Assembly (NCBI RefSeq): GCF_000346485.2
Contig: NZ_KQ976354.1
Location: forward strand, 10,808,341 to 10,872,340
Direction of reading: 5' to 3'
From: Scytonema hofmannii PCC 7110
Lineage (GTDB): Bacteria > Cyanobacteriota > Cyanobacteriia > Cyanobacteriales > Nostocaceae
DNA: 64,000 nucleotides
In this document: piece after piece, positions 1 through 8,736 of the stretch
Layout: each line of letters starts with the position of its first letter
How positions within the stretch are numbered: the stretch's first letter is position 1
Made by a program: the position numbers and the translations under genes
The notes under the pieces: model-generated
The model's input: only the letters and a program-made list of their open reading frames with translations
Databases searched by the model: none
Told to the model about the DNA's origin: nothing

Positions 1-1
1 T

Positions 2-1054
2 AGACCAAAATCAATACAAGAAAGAAACAAATATCTCCAAGACAAGGAAAAGAATCTAAATACTCTTGCTTATACCACCAGCCGATTTTTATTTTATACG
101 AATCCACCAGACCATACTAGATTACGTGCATTGGTGGGTAAAGGTTTTTCTCCTGTAGTTGTTGAGCGTATGCGTCCCCATATTCAGGAAATTGTGGATG
201 AATTGCTTGACAAAATTCGGCACAAGGGGAGTATGGACATTGTTGCCGATCTTGCCAGTCCACTGTCTGTTAGTGTAATTAGTAAGCTGTTGGGAATACC
301 AAAAGAAGCTCAACAGCAGCTTCATCAGTGGGCTAATGTTTTGTCCCGTATTTTAGATCCACTGGTGTCACTAGAAGAATATCAAGCGATGAATAAAGCT
401 ACAGAAGAGATTCAGGAATATTTACGTACTCTGATTGCCGAACGAGAAAAAACACCACAAGAAGATTTGATTAGTAATTTGATTGCAGCTCAAGAGCAAA
501 ACGATCGGTTAAGTCAAAAGGAAATATTAGCAGTTTGCACATTGTTATTCGCCGCTGGTGAAGAAACTACAGGTAATACAATAGGCAATGGAATGCTAGC
601 ATTGCTACAACACCCTCACCAAATGGAACAGATCAAAAGAGAACCGACAATGATTCAAAGTGCTGTAGAAGAATTAATTCGCTACGATAGTGCAGTTCAG
701 ATGTTAACCCGTATTGCTACTGATAATTTAGAAATAGGCAACCAAACAATTAAAGCAGGCGAAAAGATAGTTCTTTGCTTAGGAGCAGCTAATCGAGATC
801 CAGCGCAGTTTCCCGAACCCGATCAATTAAATATTCATCGGAACCCGAATCACCACGTTGCTTTTGCTGATAGTATTCATTATTGCTTGGGAGCTGCACT
901 AGCGCGGGTGGAGACTCAACTTGCTATTAACACATTGATGCAACAATTTCCTGATTTAAAGTTAGCTTCAAACCAACTGGAGTGGCGTCATAGCATCGTC
1001 TTGCGTGGCTTAAAGGCTCTCCCCGTTACCTTTAAATCATCAACGGCAACATAA
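2..1054 (+). CDS. Cytochrome P450, 5' end outside window
   Basis: The frame is open from base 2 to the stop, so the N-terminus lies left of the window; about 350 residues are visible. The visible part begins before the P450 B-C region motif PPDHTRLR (around 104-127). It then has the I-helix oxygen-activation motif AGEETT, the K-helix ExxR motif (EELIR) and the cysteine-ligand loop HYCLG, so it is a soluble bacterial-type P450 monooxygenase. The heme loop reads FADSIHYCLG, where the family has FGxGxHxCxG; both glycines are replaced (Ala, Ser) while the Cys and His remain. This may reduce folding or heme binding. Neighbours downstream on the same strand are a PLP decarboxylase and a broken threonine-synthase-like gene, which suggests a specialised-metabolism locus. 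The substrate cannot be told from sequence. Confidence 0.88.
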   Translation, partial: RPKSIQERNKYLQDKEKNLNTLAYTTSRFLFYTNPPDHTRLRALVGKGFSPVVVERMRPHIQEIVDELLDKIRHKGSMDIVADLASPLSVSVISKLLGIPKEAQQQLHQWANVLSRILDPLVSLEEYQAMNKATEEIQEYLRTLIAEREKTPQEDLISNLIAAQEQNDRLSQKEILAVCTLLFAAGEETTGNTIGNGMLALLQHPHQMEQIKREPTMIQSAVEELIRYDSAVQMLTRIATDNLEIGNQTIKAGEKIVLCLGAANRDPAQFPEPDQLNIHRNPNHHVAFADSIHYCLGAALARVETQLAINTLMQQFPDLKLASNQLEWRHSIVLRGLKALPVTFKSSTAT

Positions 1055-1128
1055 GGAATTCAAGGTTTTGCCTATGGTGGCAAGAATTAAACTTTTACAG
1101 TACCAGTTCATTATTAATAAGTCTAGAC

Positions 1129-2562
1129 ATGAGTAGTTGTATAACAGAGGATCAAAAAATACTCCTTCAAGTCGTTCAAATGATCCTAAATTACTTACAG
1201 GAACAGCAAATAGGCACGAAGGTAGTCGATTATCAAAGCCCTGATATACTTAAGAAAAAACTCGATTTAAGTTTACCAGAGGAGGGTGTTTCTTTATCAG
1301 AGCTATTCGGTGTGATTCAATCGTACCTCCAGTATAGTACCCGGACTAGTAGCTCGAATTTTTTCAATCTACTCTTCGCCGGTTTCCAGCCAGAAGGACT
1401 ACTGAGTGAAATGGTTACGAGCGTAACTAACAATACTATGCACACCTACGAGAGTTCGCCAGTTGCCACACTTATGGAGATGGCTTTGATTGATGCTCTC
1501 AATAGTATGGTAGGTTTCGACTCTGGTGAGGGTTTGATGGTTACAGGTGGCAGCAACGCAAATGCGATCGCGATGCTACTAGCGCGACATAAATTACTAC
1601 CTGAGACTAAACATACTGGGTTGGGCGGCTCAAAGCTTGTAGCGTTCATTTCAGAACAGGCGCATTATTCCTTTCTTAAAGCAGCAAATCTGTTAGGAAT
1701 TGGAATGGAAAATGTTGTCAAAGTAAAGACCGATCGCTTAGGCTGCATGATTCCACAGGAATTAGAAGCTGCAATTATCCAGAGCTTGAATGACGGGAAA
1801 ACGCCAATATTTGTTGGTGCCACTGCCGGGACGACTGTTCTTGGGGCTTTTGACCCTTTCCCATCTATTGCACAAATAACCCGTAAATACGAACTTTGGC
1901 TACATGTGGATGGTGCTTGGGGCTGTCCTGTCTTATTCAGTCGCAAGCACAAGCACTTGTTGGCGGGAAGTGAGCTAGCGGATTCTTTTACTTGGGACGC
2001 CCATAAATTAATGGGAGTACCCTTAATTTGCTCGGCTATTTTGGTGAAACAAAAAGGAACGTTGAGCGATGCTTGTTCTAGTGGGGATACTGATTACCTG
2101 TTCCACGAGGACGAAAATGCGGCTTACGATCTGGGAAGAATGTCACTGCAATGTGGTCGAAAAGTAGATGCACTCAAGTTCTGGCTATCTTGGAAACGAC
2201 ACGGGAAAAATGGGTACGAGCAAAGAGTAGACCGCCTTTTTGAACTTGCCAGCTACGCTACGGAATTTATCCGAACTTGCAAGCATCTAGAACTGATGGT
2301 TCAGCCACAATTTTTGAATATCTGTTTTCGTTATATCCCCGACGGTGTTGACCCGAACACGGATGTCGATCGCATTAATTTGGCAATTCGCAAGCAATTG
2401 CTCCAATCTGGTCAAGCTGCTATCAACTATGCTCATTACCAAGGTCGGATCGGAATTCGCTTGATCCTCGCTAATCCAGAAATTCACGAAGCCGAGCTAA
2501 ACAGATTATTTCACAACATTATTACTACAGGTAAGAGCTGTGAATCTGTTATGAAATTATAA
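1129..2562 (+). CDS. PLP-dependent amino acid decarboxylase (group II)
   Basis: This 477-residue protein resembles the glutamate / cysteine-sulfinate / diaminobutyrate decarboxylase family. Visible landmarks are TGGSNANAIAM (phosphate-binding region), HVDGAWG (the Asp that contacts the pyridine nitrogen) and DAHKLMGVP, whose lysine (about residue 293) should form the PLP Schiff base. The length is complete for the family. The HKLMGVPLICSAILV stretch is closer to the animal GAD/CSAD subgroup than to bacterial GadB. It lies 74 bases after the P450 and 32 bases before the threonine-synthase-like pseudogene, on the same strand, so the three were probably co-transcribed. The exact substrate (Glu, Asp, cysteine sulfinate or another amino acid) is not resolved. 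Confidence 0.85.
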   Translation: MSSCITEDQKILLQVVQMILNYLQEQQIGTKVVDYQSPDILKKKLDLSLPEEGVSLSELFGVIQSYLQYSTRTSSSNFFNLLFAGFQPEGLLSEMVTSVTNNTMHTYESSPVATLMEMALIDALNSMVGFDSGEGLMVTGGSNANAIAMLLARHKLLPETKHTGLGGSKLVAFISEQAHYSFLKAANLLGIGMENVVKVKTDRLGCMIPQELEAAIIQSLNDGKTPIFVGATAGTTVLGAFDPFPSIAQITRKYELWLHVDGAWGCPVLFSRKHKHLLAGSELADSFTWDAHKLMGVPLICSAILVKQKGTLSDACSSGDTDYLFHEDENAAYDLGRMSLQCGRKVDALKFWLSWKRHGKNGYEQRVDRLFELASYATEFIRTCKHLELMVQPQFLNICFRYIPDGVDPNTDVDRINLAIRKQLLQSGQAAINYAHYQGRIGIRLILANPEIHEAELNRLFHNIITTGKSCESVMKL

Positions 2563-2594
2563 AAATTTTTAATTTAAAAAAATTTGAAATTAAG

Positions 2595-3345
2595 ATGCTA
2601 AACCAAATAACACAAAATACTTATAGTGCGCTTTCTCACCTTGAATGTGCCAAATCCCACAAAATTTACGATGCTGACAAACTTAACAATGTTTCTGCCG
2701 TGGGTTCCCCCCTTCTAGCACGCTACGATCTTAAGAAAGTCCAGCGTTCTATAACCAAGTTTGAGATCTCAACAAGACCACCAAATATGTGGCGTTACCG
2801 CGAATTGCTTCCGGTGCGCGAACATCGCCATATTGTTTCAATGGCAGAAGGCTACACGCCTATGTATGAATTGCCCAAACTCGCTCAATTTCTTGGATTA
2901 GGGCAATTACTGCTCAAGGACGAAAGTACCAATCCTGGTGATACATTCAAAGCGCGAGGAGCTTCAGTAGCAGTCTCTCGGGCAGTAGAACTTGGAGCGA
3001 AAACTTTAGCGATTGCTACTAACGGTAATGCTGGTGAGGCATTAGCTATGTATGGAGCGCGAGCGGGTATACCTACCGTAGTCATTATGCCCGCTGATGC
3101 TCAACAAGTATCTCAGAAGATGTGTGCGATTTTGGGTGCTCGTACCTACTTGGTTCAGGGACAGATATCTGATGCGGCAAAAATCGTTCAACGTGGTGTC
3201 GAAGATGTTGGAAGGTGTCTTGCTATGTCCGGAAGCAGCAGCAGTTGTACCTGGTGTGCGAAAACTGCTTGAGGAAGGTGCAATCAAAAGCGATCGCCAG
3301 GTTGTCTTGATGGGTACAGGAAGCAGCCTAAAGTACATATTATGA
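2595..3345 (+). pseudogene. Threonine-synthase-like PLP enzyme, internally deleted and frameshifted
   Basis: The first frame (2595 to about 3210) encodes the N-terminal two-thirds of a fold-type II PLP enzyme of the threonine synthase group: EGYTPMYELPKL, the PLP-lysine motif NPGDTFKARGA, and ATNGNAGEALA. Near 3205-3215 the text jumps in another frame to the family's extreme C-terminus (EGVLLCPEAAAVVPGVRKLL and VVLMGTGSSLKY), ending at 3345. The middle section, including the glycine-rich phosphate loop normally found between these parts, is absent; by comparison with family length roughly 130-160 residues are missing. A deletion that also shifted the frame explains this. The original reading frame had a normal start 32 bases after the decarboxylase stop. 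It is almost certainly inactive. Confidence 0.85.
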
Positions 3346-3655
3346 AAGCGTATTTTTCATATTCCTATTGAAGAATTCAGTAGTAAGTTATTCCACCTCA
3401 TGAAAAGATGTTGGAAGTTCTCAGGACAGAATTGGAACAACAAGATCCCAACCATATTTCCCAGAAACGTAAGTCGGGATTTTAGTTAAGCAACGTACTT
3501 AAGTATAGAAAACTATAAAATTATTTTGCAAAACTTTGTCAGTATTTTTGCTGAAGACAAACAGTACAATTAAAATTCACAATATTTTTAGATAAATAAT
3601 TATCCTTTGAAATTTATTTCTCTTTATTTCAGCCGACTTTATTTGACTAAAAGCT
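3346..3655. other. Intergenic stretch with possible gene debris
   Basis: No convincing gene. A short open stretch near 3400-3485 on the + strand (about 30 codons, containing MLEVLRTELEQQDP) reads like protein but follows in-frame stops and has no family I recognise; it may be the tail of a deleted gene. The last 35 bases (3621-3655) closely match the bases just before the next phytochrome gene (4951-4980), which marks the edge of a tandem duplication. Confidence 0.4.
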
Positions 3656-4975
3656 ATGACTCTCAGCATTGAACAAGATTTACAATTGCGTCTAGACCAA
3701 GAAAATTTGCTACGCCGCATAATAAACAGCATTCATCAAACTTTAGATTTAAACGATATTCTTAGAGCAACAGTAGAGGAAATTCGTTCTTTACTGAGAA
3801 CAGATCGAGTCATGCTCTATAAATTCCATGATGATAGTAGCGGTCAAGTGATTGCAGAGTCTATAGATAACAATCGGTTACCATCGTTGTTGGGATTAAA
3901 TTTTCCTGCTGATGACATTCCGCTTCATGCTCGGAAAATGTTTATGAAAGCACGATCGCGTTCTGTTGTGAATGTTGACACGCGACAGATAGGTCAAAGC
4001 CCTTTGCGTAATTTAGTAACTGGAGAAGCTACATCAGGAGACATAACATACCGCCCTGTCGATCCTTGCCATGTCGAGTATTTAACGGCAATGGGGGTGA
4101 AGTCTTCTCTCATCATGCCAATTTTTCATCAAGAAGAACTCTGGGGATTGTTAGCTTCCCATCACTCAGAACCGCGTTCAGTACCTGAGTCGGAAATTGA
4201 AGCCGTGCAGATAGTGGTAGATCAGTTGTCTGTCGCGATCGCACAAAGTCACATTCTCACCAAAGCCCAAGCAAGAGCGCAAAGGGAAGCAGTACTCGAT
4301 CGCATAACAACCCTACTGCATTCAATGCCAAGTCTTGAATTACAGTCAGCGTTAAAAGAAACTGTTGAGGCGTTTTCTGGGACTGGCGGTCGGCTTTGCA
4401 TCAGACATCAAGCCTTTAGCTTGCAAAATGACACTGTGAAAAGTTTGGCAGACTGTCTGAACGAAGAAAACCCTTCCATTGAACTTTATACCTGTGGTTG
4501 GCAACCCGTGATGCCAGAGGTGGCAAAATATCAATATATGGAGCAATACAGTGTCTGGCAAGAACGCCACAAATCTCGTAACTCTGATGTTTGGGCGATT
4601 ACAGACATTTACCAAACATCCGAATTGCGAAATCTGCAAATTGCTTTTCAACCCACTAAAATTCGCAGCATCATAATGATACCACTGCAATATCGTCAGC
4701 AGTTGCTTGGATATTTAAGTGTTTTCCGGAACGAAATTGATACCGAAACTCTATGGGCTGGTCAGTTTGACCCCGATCAACGGCAATTATATCCCCGTTT
4801 GTCATTTGAGGTGTGGAGAGAATCTAAAAAGGCGCAAGCTTGTGAATGGACTGTTGAAGAAATTGAACTAGCCCAAGCCATAGGTAAGCAATTTACTCTC
4901 TTCATTCAGCAACACGAGATTTACCAACAAGTGCAAGCCTTTAATGCCAACTTATTTCAGAATTTATTTGGCTAA
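3656..4975 (+). CDS. Knotless phytochrome photosensory module (GAF-PHY) without output domain
   Basis: This 439-residue protein contains only a bilin-binding photosensory core. The first GAF domain (about residues 20-200) has the phytochrome motif PADDIP (near 84-89) and the chromophore Cys-His pair in DPCHVEYL (Cys138). The second, PHY-like GAF (about 205-430) carries the tongue signatures WAG (Trp367), PRLSF and WRE. There is no PAS domain or N-terminal knot, so this is the group II (Cph2-like) phytochrome layout. It ends right after the PHY domain (NANLFQNLFG) with no kinase, GGDEF or other output. It is a tandem copy of the first 430 residues of the next gene, which starts 5 bases downstream. 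It could act as a partner or competitor of the downstream kinase. Light function is inferred from motifs. Confidence 0.8.
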   Translation: MTLSIEQDLQLRLDQENLLRRIINSIHQTLDLNDILRATVEEIRSLLRTDRVMLYKFHDDSSGQVIAESIDNNRLPSLLGLNFPADDIPLHARKMFMKARSRSVVNVDTRQIGQSPLRNLVTGEATSGDITYRPVDPCHVEYLTAMGVKSSLIMPIFHQEELWGLLASHHSEPRSVPESEIEAVQIVVDQLSVAIAQSHILTKAQARAQREAVLDRITTLLHSMPSLELQSALKETVEAFSGTGGRLCIRHQAFSLQNDTVKSLADCLNEENPSIELYTCGWQPVMPEVAKYQYMEQYSVWQERHKSRNSDVWAITDIYQTSELRNLQIAFQPTKIRSIIMIPLQYRQQLLGYLSVFRNEIDTETLWAGQFDPDQRQLYPRLSFEVWRESKKAQACEWTVEEIELAQAIGKQFTLFIQQHEIYQQVQAFNANLFQNLFG

Positions 4976-4980
4976 AAGCA

Positions 4981-7749
4981 ATGCCCTCTAGCGCCGAAGA
5001 TAATTTGCAGGTTCGTTTAGAACAAGAAAATTTGTTGCGCCGGATTGTCAACAATATTCGGCGAACACTTTCTTTAGAAGAGATTTTGACAACAACAGTT
5101 GCAGAAGTACGTTCTTTGCTCTTAATTGACCGCGTACTGATTTACAAATTTCATCCCGATAGTAGCGGTCAAGTGATTGCTGAAGCGATTCATAACTATC
5201 GTCTCCCATCGTTATTGGGGCTTAATTTTCCTGCGGATGATATTCCTCCCCATGCCCGCGAACTTTTTATTAAGGCGCGAGTACGTTCTGTAGCCCATGT
5301 TGAAAGTCGGCAAATAGGTCACAGCCCGTTACATAATTTGGAAACGGGAGAGACGGCATCAGGAAATATACGATATCGACCTATAGATCCTTGTCATTTG
5401 GAATACTTGAGCGCAATGGGAGTTACGTCCTCTTTAGTCACTCCCATTTTCCATCAAGACCAACTTTGGGGACTATTGGTGTCTCATGACTCAGGCTTCC
5501 ATGTGTTTGGGGAAGATGATGTTGAGGCGGTGCAGAGAGTTGTAGACCAGTTGTCAGTTGCGATCGCGCAAAGTAACATCCTTACCCAAGCACATGAAAA
5601 GTCACAACGGGAAGCCATTGTCAACCGTGTTGCCACTTTGTTACATTCAATGCCCACAGTTGAATTGCAGCCAGCTTTAGAAGCAGCAGTGACGGCATTT
5701 GGGGGGTCTGGTGGCAGGCTTTGCATCAGGAATCGAGCCTTTGATGTTAAGAATAACACCGTAAGAAGTTTGGCAGAATGTCTGGAATCCGGTGAAAATT
5801 TTGTCAAAATTTATATTTATGGTCACCAACCCATTGTCCCGGAGATTGCCAGATATCAATTGATGGAGCAATATAGCGTTTGGCAGGAACACTATAATGA
5901 ATCTGGGGACTGTGACATATGGGTTATTCCAGATATCTACAAAACACCACAGCTGCGAAATCTACAAGTTGCTTTCCGACCTACCAAGATTCGCAGCATT
6001 TTGATGCTACCACTCCAGTACCGTCAGCAATTGCTGGGTTATTTAAGTATTTTTCGAGATGAAGTTGATACAGAAACTCTTTGGGCTGGACGATTCGATC
6101 GCGACGAACGGCAATTATATCCCCGTTTGTCATTTGAAGTATGGCGCGAATACAAAAAAGCACAACCTCGTGAATGGACTGCAGAAGAACTTGAATTAGC
6201 CCAAGCATTAGGCAAGCAGTTTAGCTTGGCAATTCAGCAGCGCGAGATTTACCAACAAGTGAATGCTCTAAATGCCAACTTAGAAAATCAAGTTAAAGAA
6301 CGTACAGCCAAATTACAACAAGCCACCGAACAACAACAAGCCTTGTTTAGCGTTGTCACCAAGATTCGCGAATCTCTTGACCTTGATACCATTTTTCACA
6401 TCACAACAAAGGAAGTCTGTCAACTCCTACAAACAGATCGGGTTGCTGTTTACCGCTTTAATTCTGATTGGGGTGGAGAATTTGTAGGCAATTTTGAGGT
6501 TTTCAACCAAGATTGGTCTGATATTTCTAAATTAAGCATCAACACGATTTGGAACGATACCTATTTACAAGAAACTCAGGGAGGGCGGTATCGCAACAAT
6601 GAAACTTCTGCTGTAGATGATATTTATCAAGCAGGTTTCGATCGCTGTCACATCGATATATTAGAACAGTTTTATATCAAATCTTATATTCTTGCTCCTA
6701 TTTTTGTTGGTTCTAACCTTTGGGGTTTGCTAGCAACGTATCAACACTCTCAACCCCGCCAATGGGAAACCACTGAAATTCAATTTATGAGCCAAGTTGC
6801 CGCCCAACTTGGGGTAGCGCTTCAACAGGCTGAGTTACTAACTCAAACTCAACGACAAGCAGAACTATTGACCAATGCACTGCACGAACTACAGGAAGCC
6901 CAGACTCAACTGATTCAAACTGAGAAAATGTCCTCACTGGGTCAGCTTGTTGCAGGTGTTGCTCACGAGATTAACAATCCAGTCAACTTCATTTATGGCA
7001 ACATTAGCCATGTGAATGAATACACTGAAGATTTGCTCACAATGTTAGAACTTTACCAGCGATATTATCCAAATCCCAACCCTGAAATTATTGAGCGGGC
7101 AGAAGAAATCGAATTTGATTTTATTGTAGAGGATTTGCCCAAGATACTTGCTTCTATTAGGATAGGAACCGATCGCATCCGTCAAATTGTTCTCTCGTTA
7201 AGAAATTTCTCCAGACTTGACCAAGCTGAAATGAAACCTGTGGATATTCACGAGGGAATTGACAGTACATTGCTGATTTTACACTATCGGTTAAAGCCCA
7301 GACCTGACAGCCCTGGGATTGACATTATCAAAGAGTATGGCGATTTACCTTTGGTAGAGTGCTATGCAGGACAACTCAATCAGGTTTTTATGAATGTTGT
7401 CAGCAATGCTATTGATGCTTTGGATCAACATAGGGCGTCTGTAGCAGAAGCGCCAAAGGGTAGAATTGCGATCGCAACATTTGTAAGTCAAATAGAAGGT
7501 CATATTCCCAGTGTTGTGATTCGCATTTCTGACAACGGTTCGGGAATACCCCAAGATTTGCTCCAACGAGTCTTTGACCCATTTTTCACAACTAAGCCAG
7601 TCGGTAAAGGGACTGGTTTGGGGTTGTCAATTAGTTACCAAATTATCGTGGATAAACACGGTGGAGTTTTTAAATGCAATTCTCAGATAGGGTTGGGGAC
7701 TGAGTTTTGGATTGAAATTCCGATGAAGCAAAAAATTTCTAGTTCTTAG
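4981..7749 (+). CDS. Phytochrome-cyanobacteriochrome hybrid histidine kinase (GAF-PHY-GAF-HisKA-HATPase)
   Basis: A 922-residue sensor kinase. Residues 1-430 are a knotless phytochrome core like its upstream twin (PADDIP; Cys138 in DPCHLEYL; WAG, PRLSF and WRE tongue motifs). A linker coiled coil (NQVKERTAKLQQATEQ) leads to another GAF domain (about 455-635). Its Cys556-His (RCHIDILEQF) and the motif GGRYRNNET are typical of cyanobacteriochromes. The kinase part has the H-box MSSLGQLVAGVAHEINNP (His662), the N-box NVVSNAIDAL, and nucleotide-binding motifs DNGSGIP and GKGTGLGLS. Two bilin sites in one kinase suggest integration of two light qualities. Its cognate regulator is not adjacent. The N-terminal start is supported by the equal spacing and near-identical leader of the paralogue. 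Confidence 0.87.
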   Translation: MPSSAEDNLQVRLEQENLLRRIVNNIRRTLSLEEILTTTVAEVRSLLLIDRVLIYKFHPDSSGQVIAEAIHNYRLPSLLGLNFPADDIPPHARELFIKARVRSVAHVESRQIGHSPLHNLETGETASGNIRYRPIDPCHLEYLSAMGVTSSLVTPIFHQDQLWGLLVSHDSGFHVFGEDDVEAVQRVVDQLSVAIAQSNILTQAHEKSQREAIVNRVATLLHSMPTVELQPALEAAVTAFGGSGGRLCIRNRAFDVKNNTVRSLAECLESGENFVKIYIYGHQPIVPEIARYQLMEQYSVWQEHYNESGDCDIWVIPDIYKTPQLRNLQVAFRPTKIRSILMLPLQYRQQLLGYLSIFRDEVDTETLWAGRFDRDERQLYPRLSFEVWREYKKAQPREWTAEELELAQALGKQFSLAIQQREIYQQVNALNANLENQVKERTAKLQQATEQQQALFSVVTKIRESLDLDTIFHITTKEVCQLLQTDRVAVYRFNSDWGGEFVGNFEVFNQDWSDISKLSINTIWNDTYLQETQGGRYRNNETSAVDDIYQAGFDRCHIDILEQFYIKSYILAPIFVGSNLWGLLATYQHSQPRQWETTEIQFMSQVAAQLGVALQQAELLTQTQRQAELLTNALHELQEAQTQLIQTEKMSSLGQLVAGVAHEINNPVNFIYGNISHVNEYTEDLLTMLELYQRYYPNPNPEIIERAEEIEFDFIVEDLPKILASIRIGTDRIRQIVLSLRNFSRLDQAEMKPVDIHEGIDSTLLILHYRLKPRPDSPGIDIIKEYGDLPLVECYAGQLNQVFMNVVSNAIDALDQHRASVAEAPKGRIAIATFVSQIEGHIPSVVIRISDNGSGIPQDLLQRVFDPFFTTKPVGKGTGLGLSISYQIIVDKHGGVFKCNSQIGLGTEFWIEIPMKQKISSS

Positions 7750-7765
7750 TACTACAACGGTAGGT

Positions 7766-7962
7766 CAGATCCCCGACTTCTTCAAGGATACAGCTGGCGA
7801 TTAGGGGGTGACACCCCCCAATGACGAGAAATAAGCTATTTCAGCGCTATTTCAGGACGCGATCGCATTCCGAGTATCGTCTCGAAACGCCTATAAAATC
7901 GTTGGGGTGAGGGGTCAAACCCATCATTCGCCAGCTGTATCCTTCAAGAAGTCGGGGATCTG
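7766..7962. repeat. MITE-like element with 35-bp inverted ends
   Basis: The 197-bp segment is bounded by inverted arms at 7766-7800 and 7928-7962. Each is 35 bases beginning CAGATCCCCGACTTCTT, and they match with a single mismatch. The interior contains further small palindromes and a GCGATCGC-like site but no gene. The same AGATCCCCGACTTCTT core recurs as a closed palindrome at 57541-57573, so this is a repeat family of the genome. It lies between the phytochrome kinase stop and an IS607 element. Confidence 0.75.
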
Positions 7963-8047
7963 AGTAAAATTAACCATCAAATTTTATGAGACAGAGCATT
8001 GACTAGATAGCCAATTTCTTGATTGTACCTAACATAGTTGCTTAAAT

Positions 8048-8068
8048 CTAATATATAAGATATATTAG
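8048..8068 (+). promoter_or_regulatory. Palindrome upstream of tnpA (copy 1)
   Basis: CTAATATAT-AAG-ATATATTAG, two perfect 9-base arms, ends 23 bases before the tnpA start. Copy 2 has an unrelated but equally placed palindrome (23119-23168). A role as operator or recombinase-binding site is inferred from position only. Confidence 0.45.
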
Positions 8069-8091
8069 GGATGGTTAAGTAAAGGTTGCTT

Positions 8092-8736
8092 ATGGATGAG
8101 TACATCACCCCAGGGGAAGCAGCCCGAATACTCGGAGTTCATCCCCAATCCCTCAGAAGATGGGAAAAAGAAGAAAAGATTACCGCGTACCGCACACCAG
8201 GAAATCAACGAAGATTTAAGCAATCAGAAATTGAAGAATTCGCCGGAAAGCGCAAACCTCTCATTACAGTCTGTTATGCAAGAGTTAGTACATCGTCACA
8301 ACGAGACGACCTTGAACGACAACTTGCGTTCTTGGGCGAACGATTCCCGGAGGCTGAACTTGTTTCAGAAGTTGGAAGCGGACTCAATTTTAAGAGGAAA
8401 AAGCTGCGATCCGTTCTGGAGCGAGTTCTGCGGGGAAATATTCAAAAACTTGTCGTTGCCCACCCAGACAGACTGTGTAGATTTGGGTTTGAATTGGTTA
8501 AGTGGTTATGCGAAACAAATAGATGTGAACTCTTGGTTCTCGATAACCGCCAACTCAGTCCTGAACAGGAGCTGGTTTCAGATATGCTGTCCATCATCCA
8601 CTGTTTCAGTTCACGGCTTTACGGACTTAGAAAATACAGAAAAGAAATTGGACAAGACTTACGGCAAGAATCCCTACAAGAAGAGTCAAAACACACCGCC
8701 GAACAGTCTTGTCAAGATTCCGATATTTCCCTGTAA
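8092..8736 (+). CDS. tnpA: IS607 TnpA, MerR-HTH serine recombinase
   Basis: A 214-residue protein from the ATG at 8092. The N-terminus is a MerR-type helix-turn-helix (ITPGEAARILGVHPQSLRRW, then RTPGNQRRF). It is followed by a small serine recombinase catalytic domain with the nucleophile motif YARVSTSSQRDDLERQ, EVGSGLN and the arginine-bearing VVAHPDRLCRFG. It excises and inserts the transposon through a covalent serine-DNA intermediate. The + strand also carries another open frame across this whole gene, beginning with an ATG at 8096 and running into tnpB. About 55-60 % of residues appear shared with the copy 2 TnpA by eye, so the two transposons are not recent duplicates. Confidence 0.92.
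   Translation: MDEYITPGEAARILGVHPQSLRRWEKEEKITAYRTPGNQRRFKQSEIEEFAGKRKPLITVCYARVSTSSQRDDLERQLAFLGERFPEAELVSEVGSGLNFKRKKLRSVLERVLRGNIQKLVVAHPDRLCRFGFELVKWLCETNRCELLVLDNRQLSPEQELVSDMLSIIHCFSSRLYGLRKYRKEIGQDLRQESLQEESKHTAEQSCQDSDISL

Noticed and set aside
131-1054. TTG at 131 as start of the P450
   Set aside because: The frame is open and P450-like (PPDHTRLR) upstream of it to the window edge.
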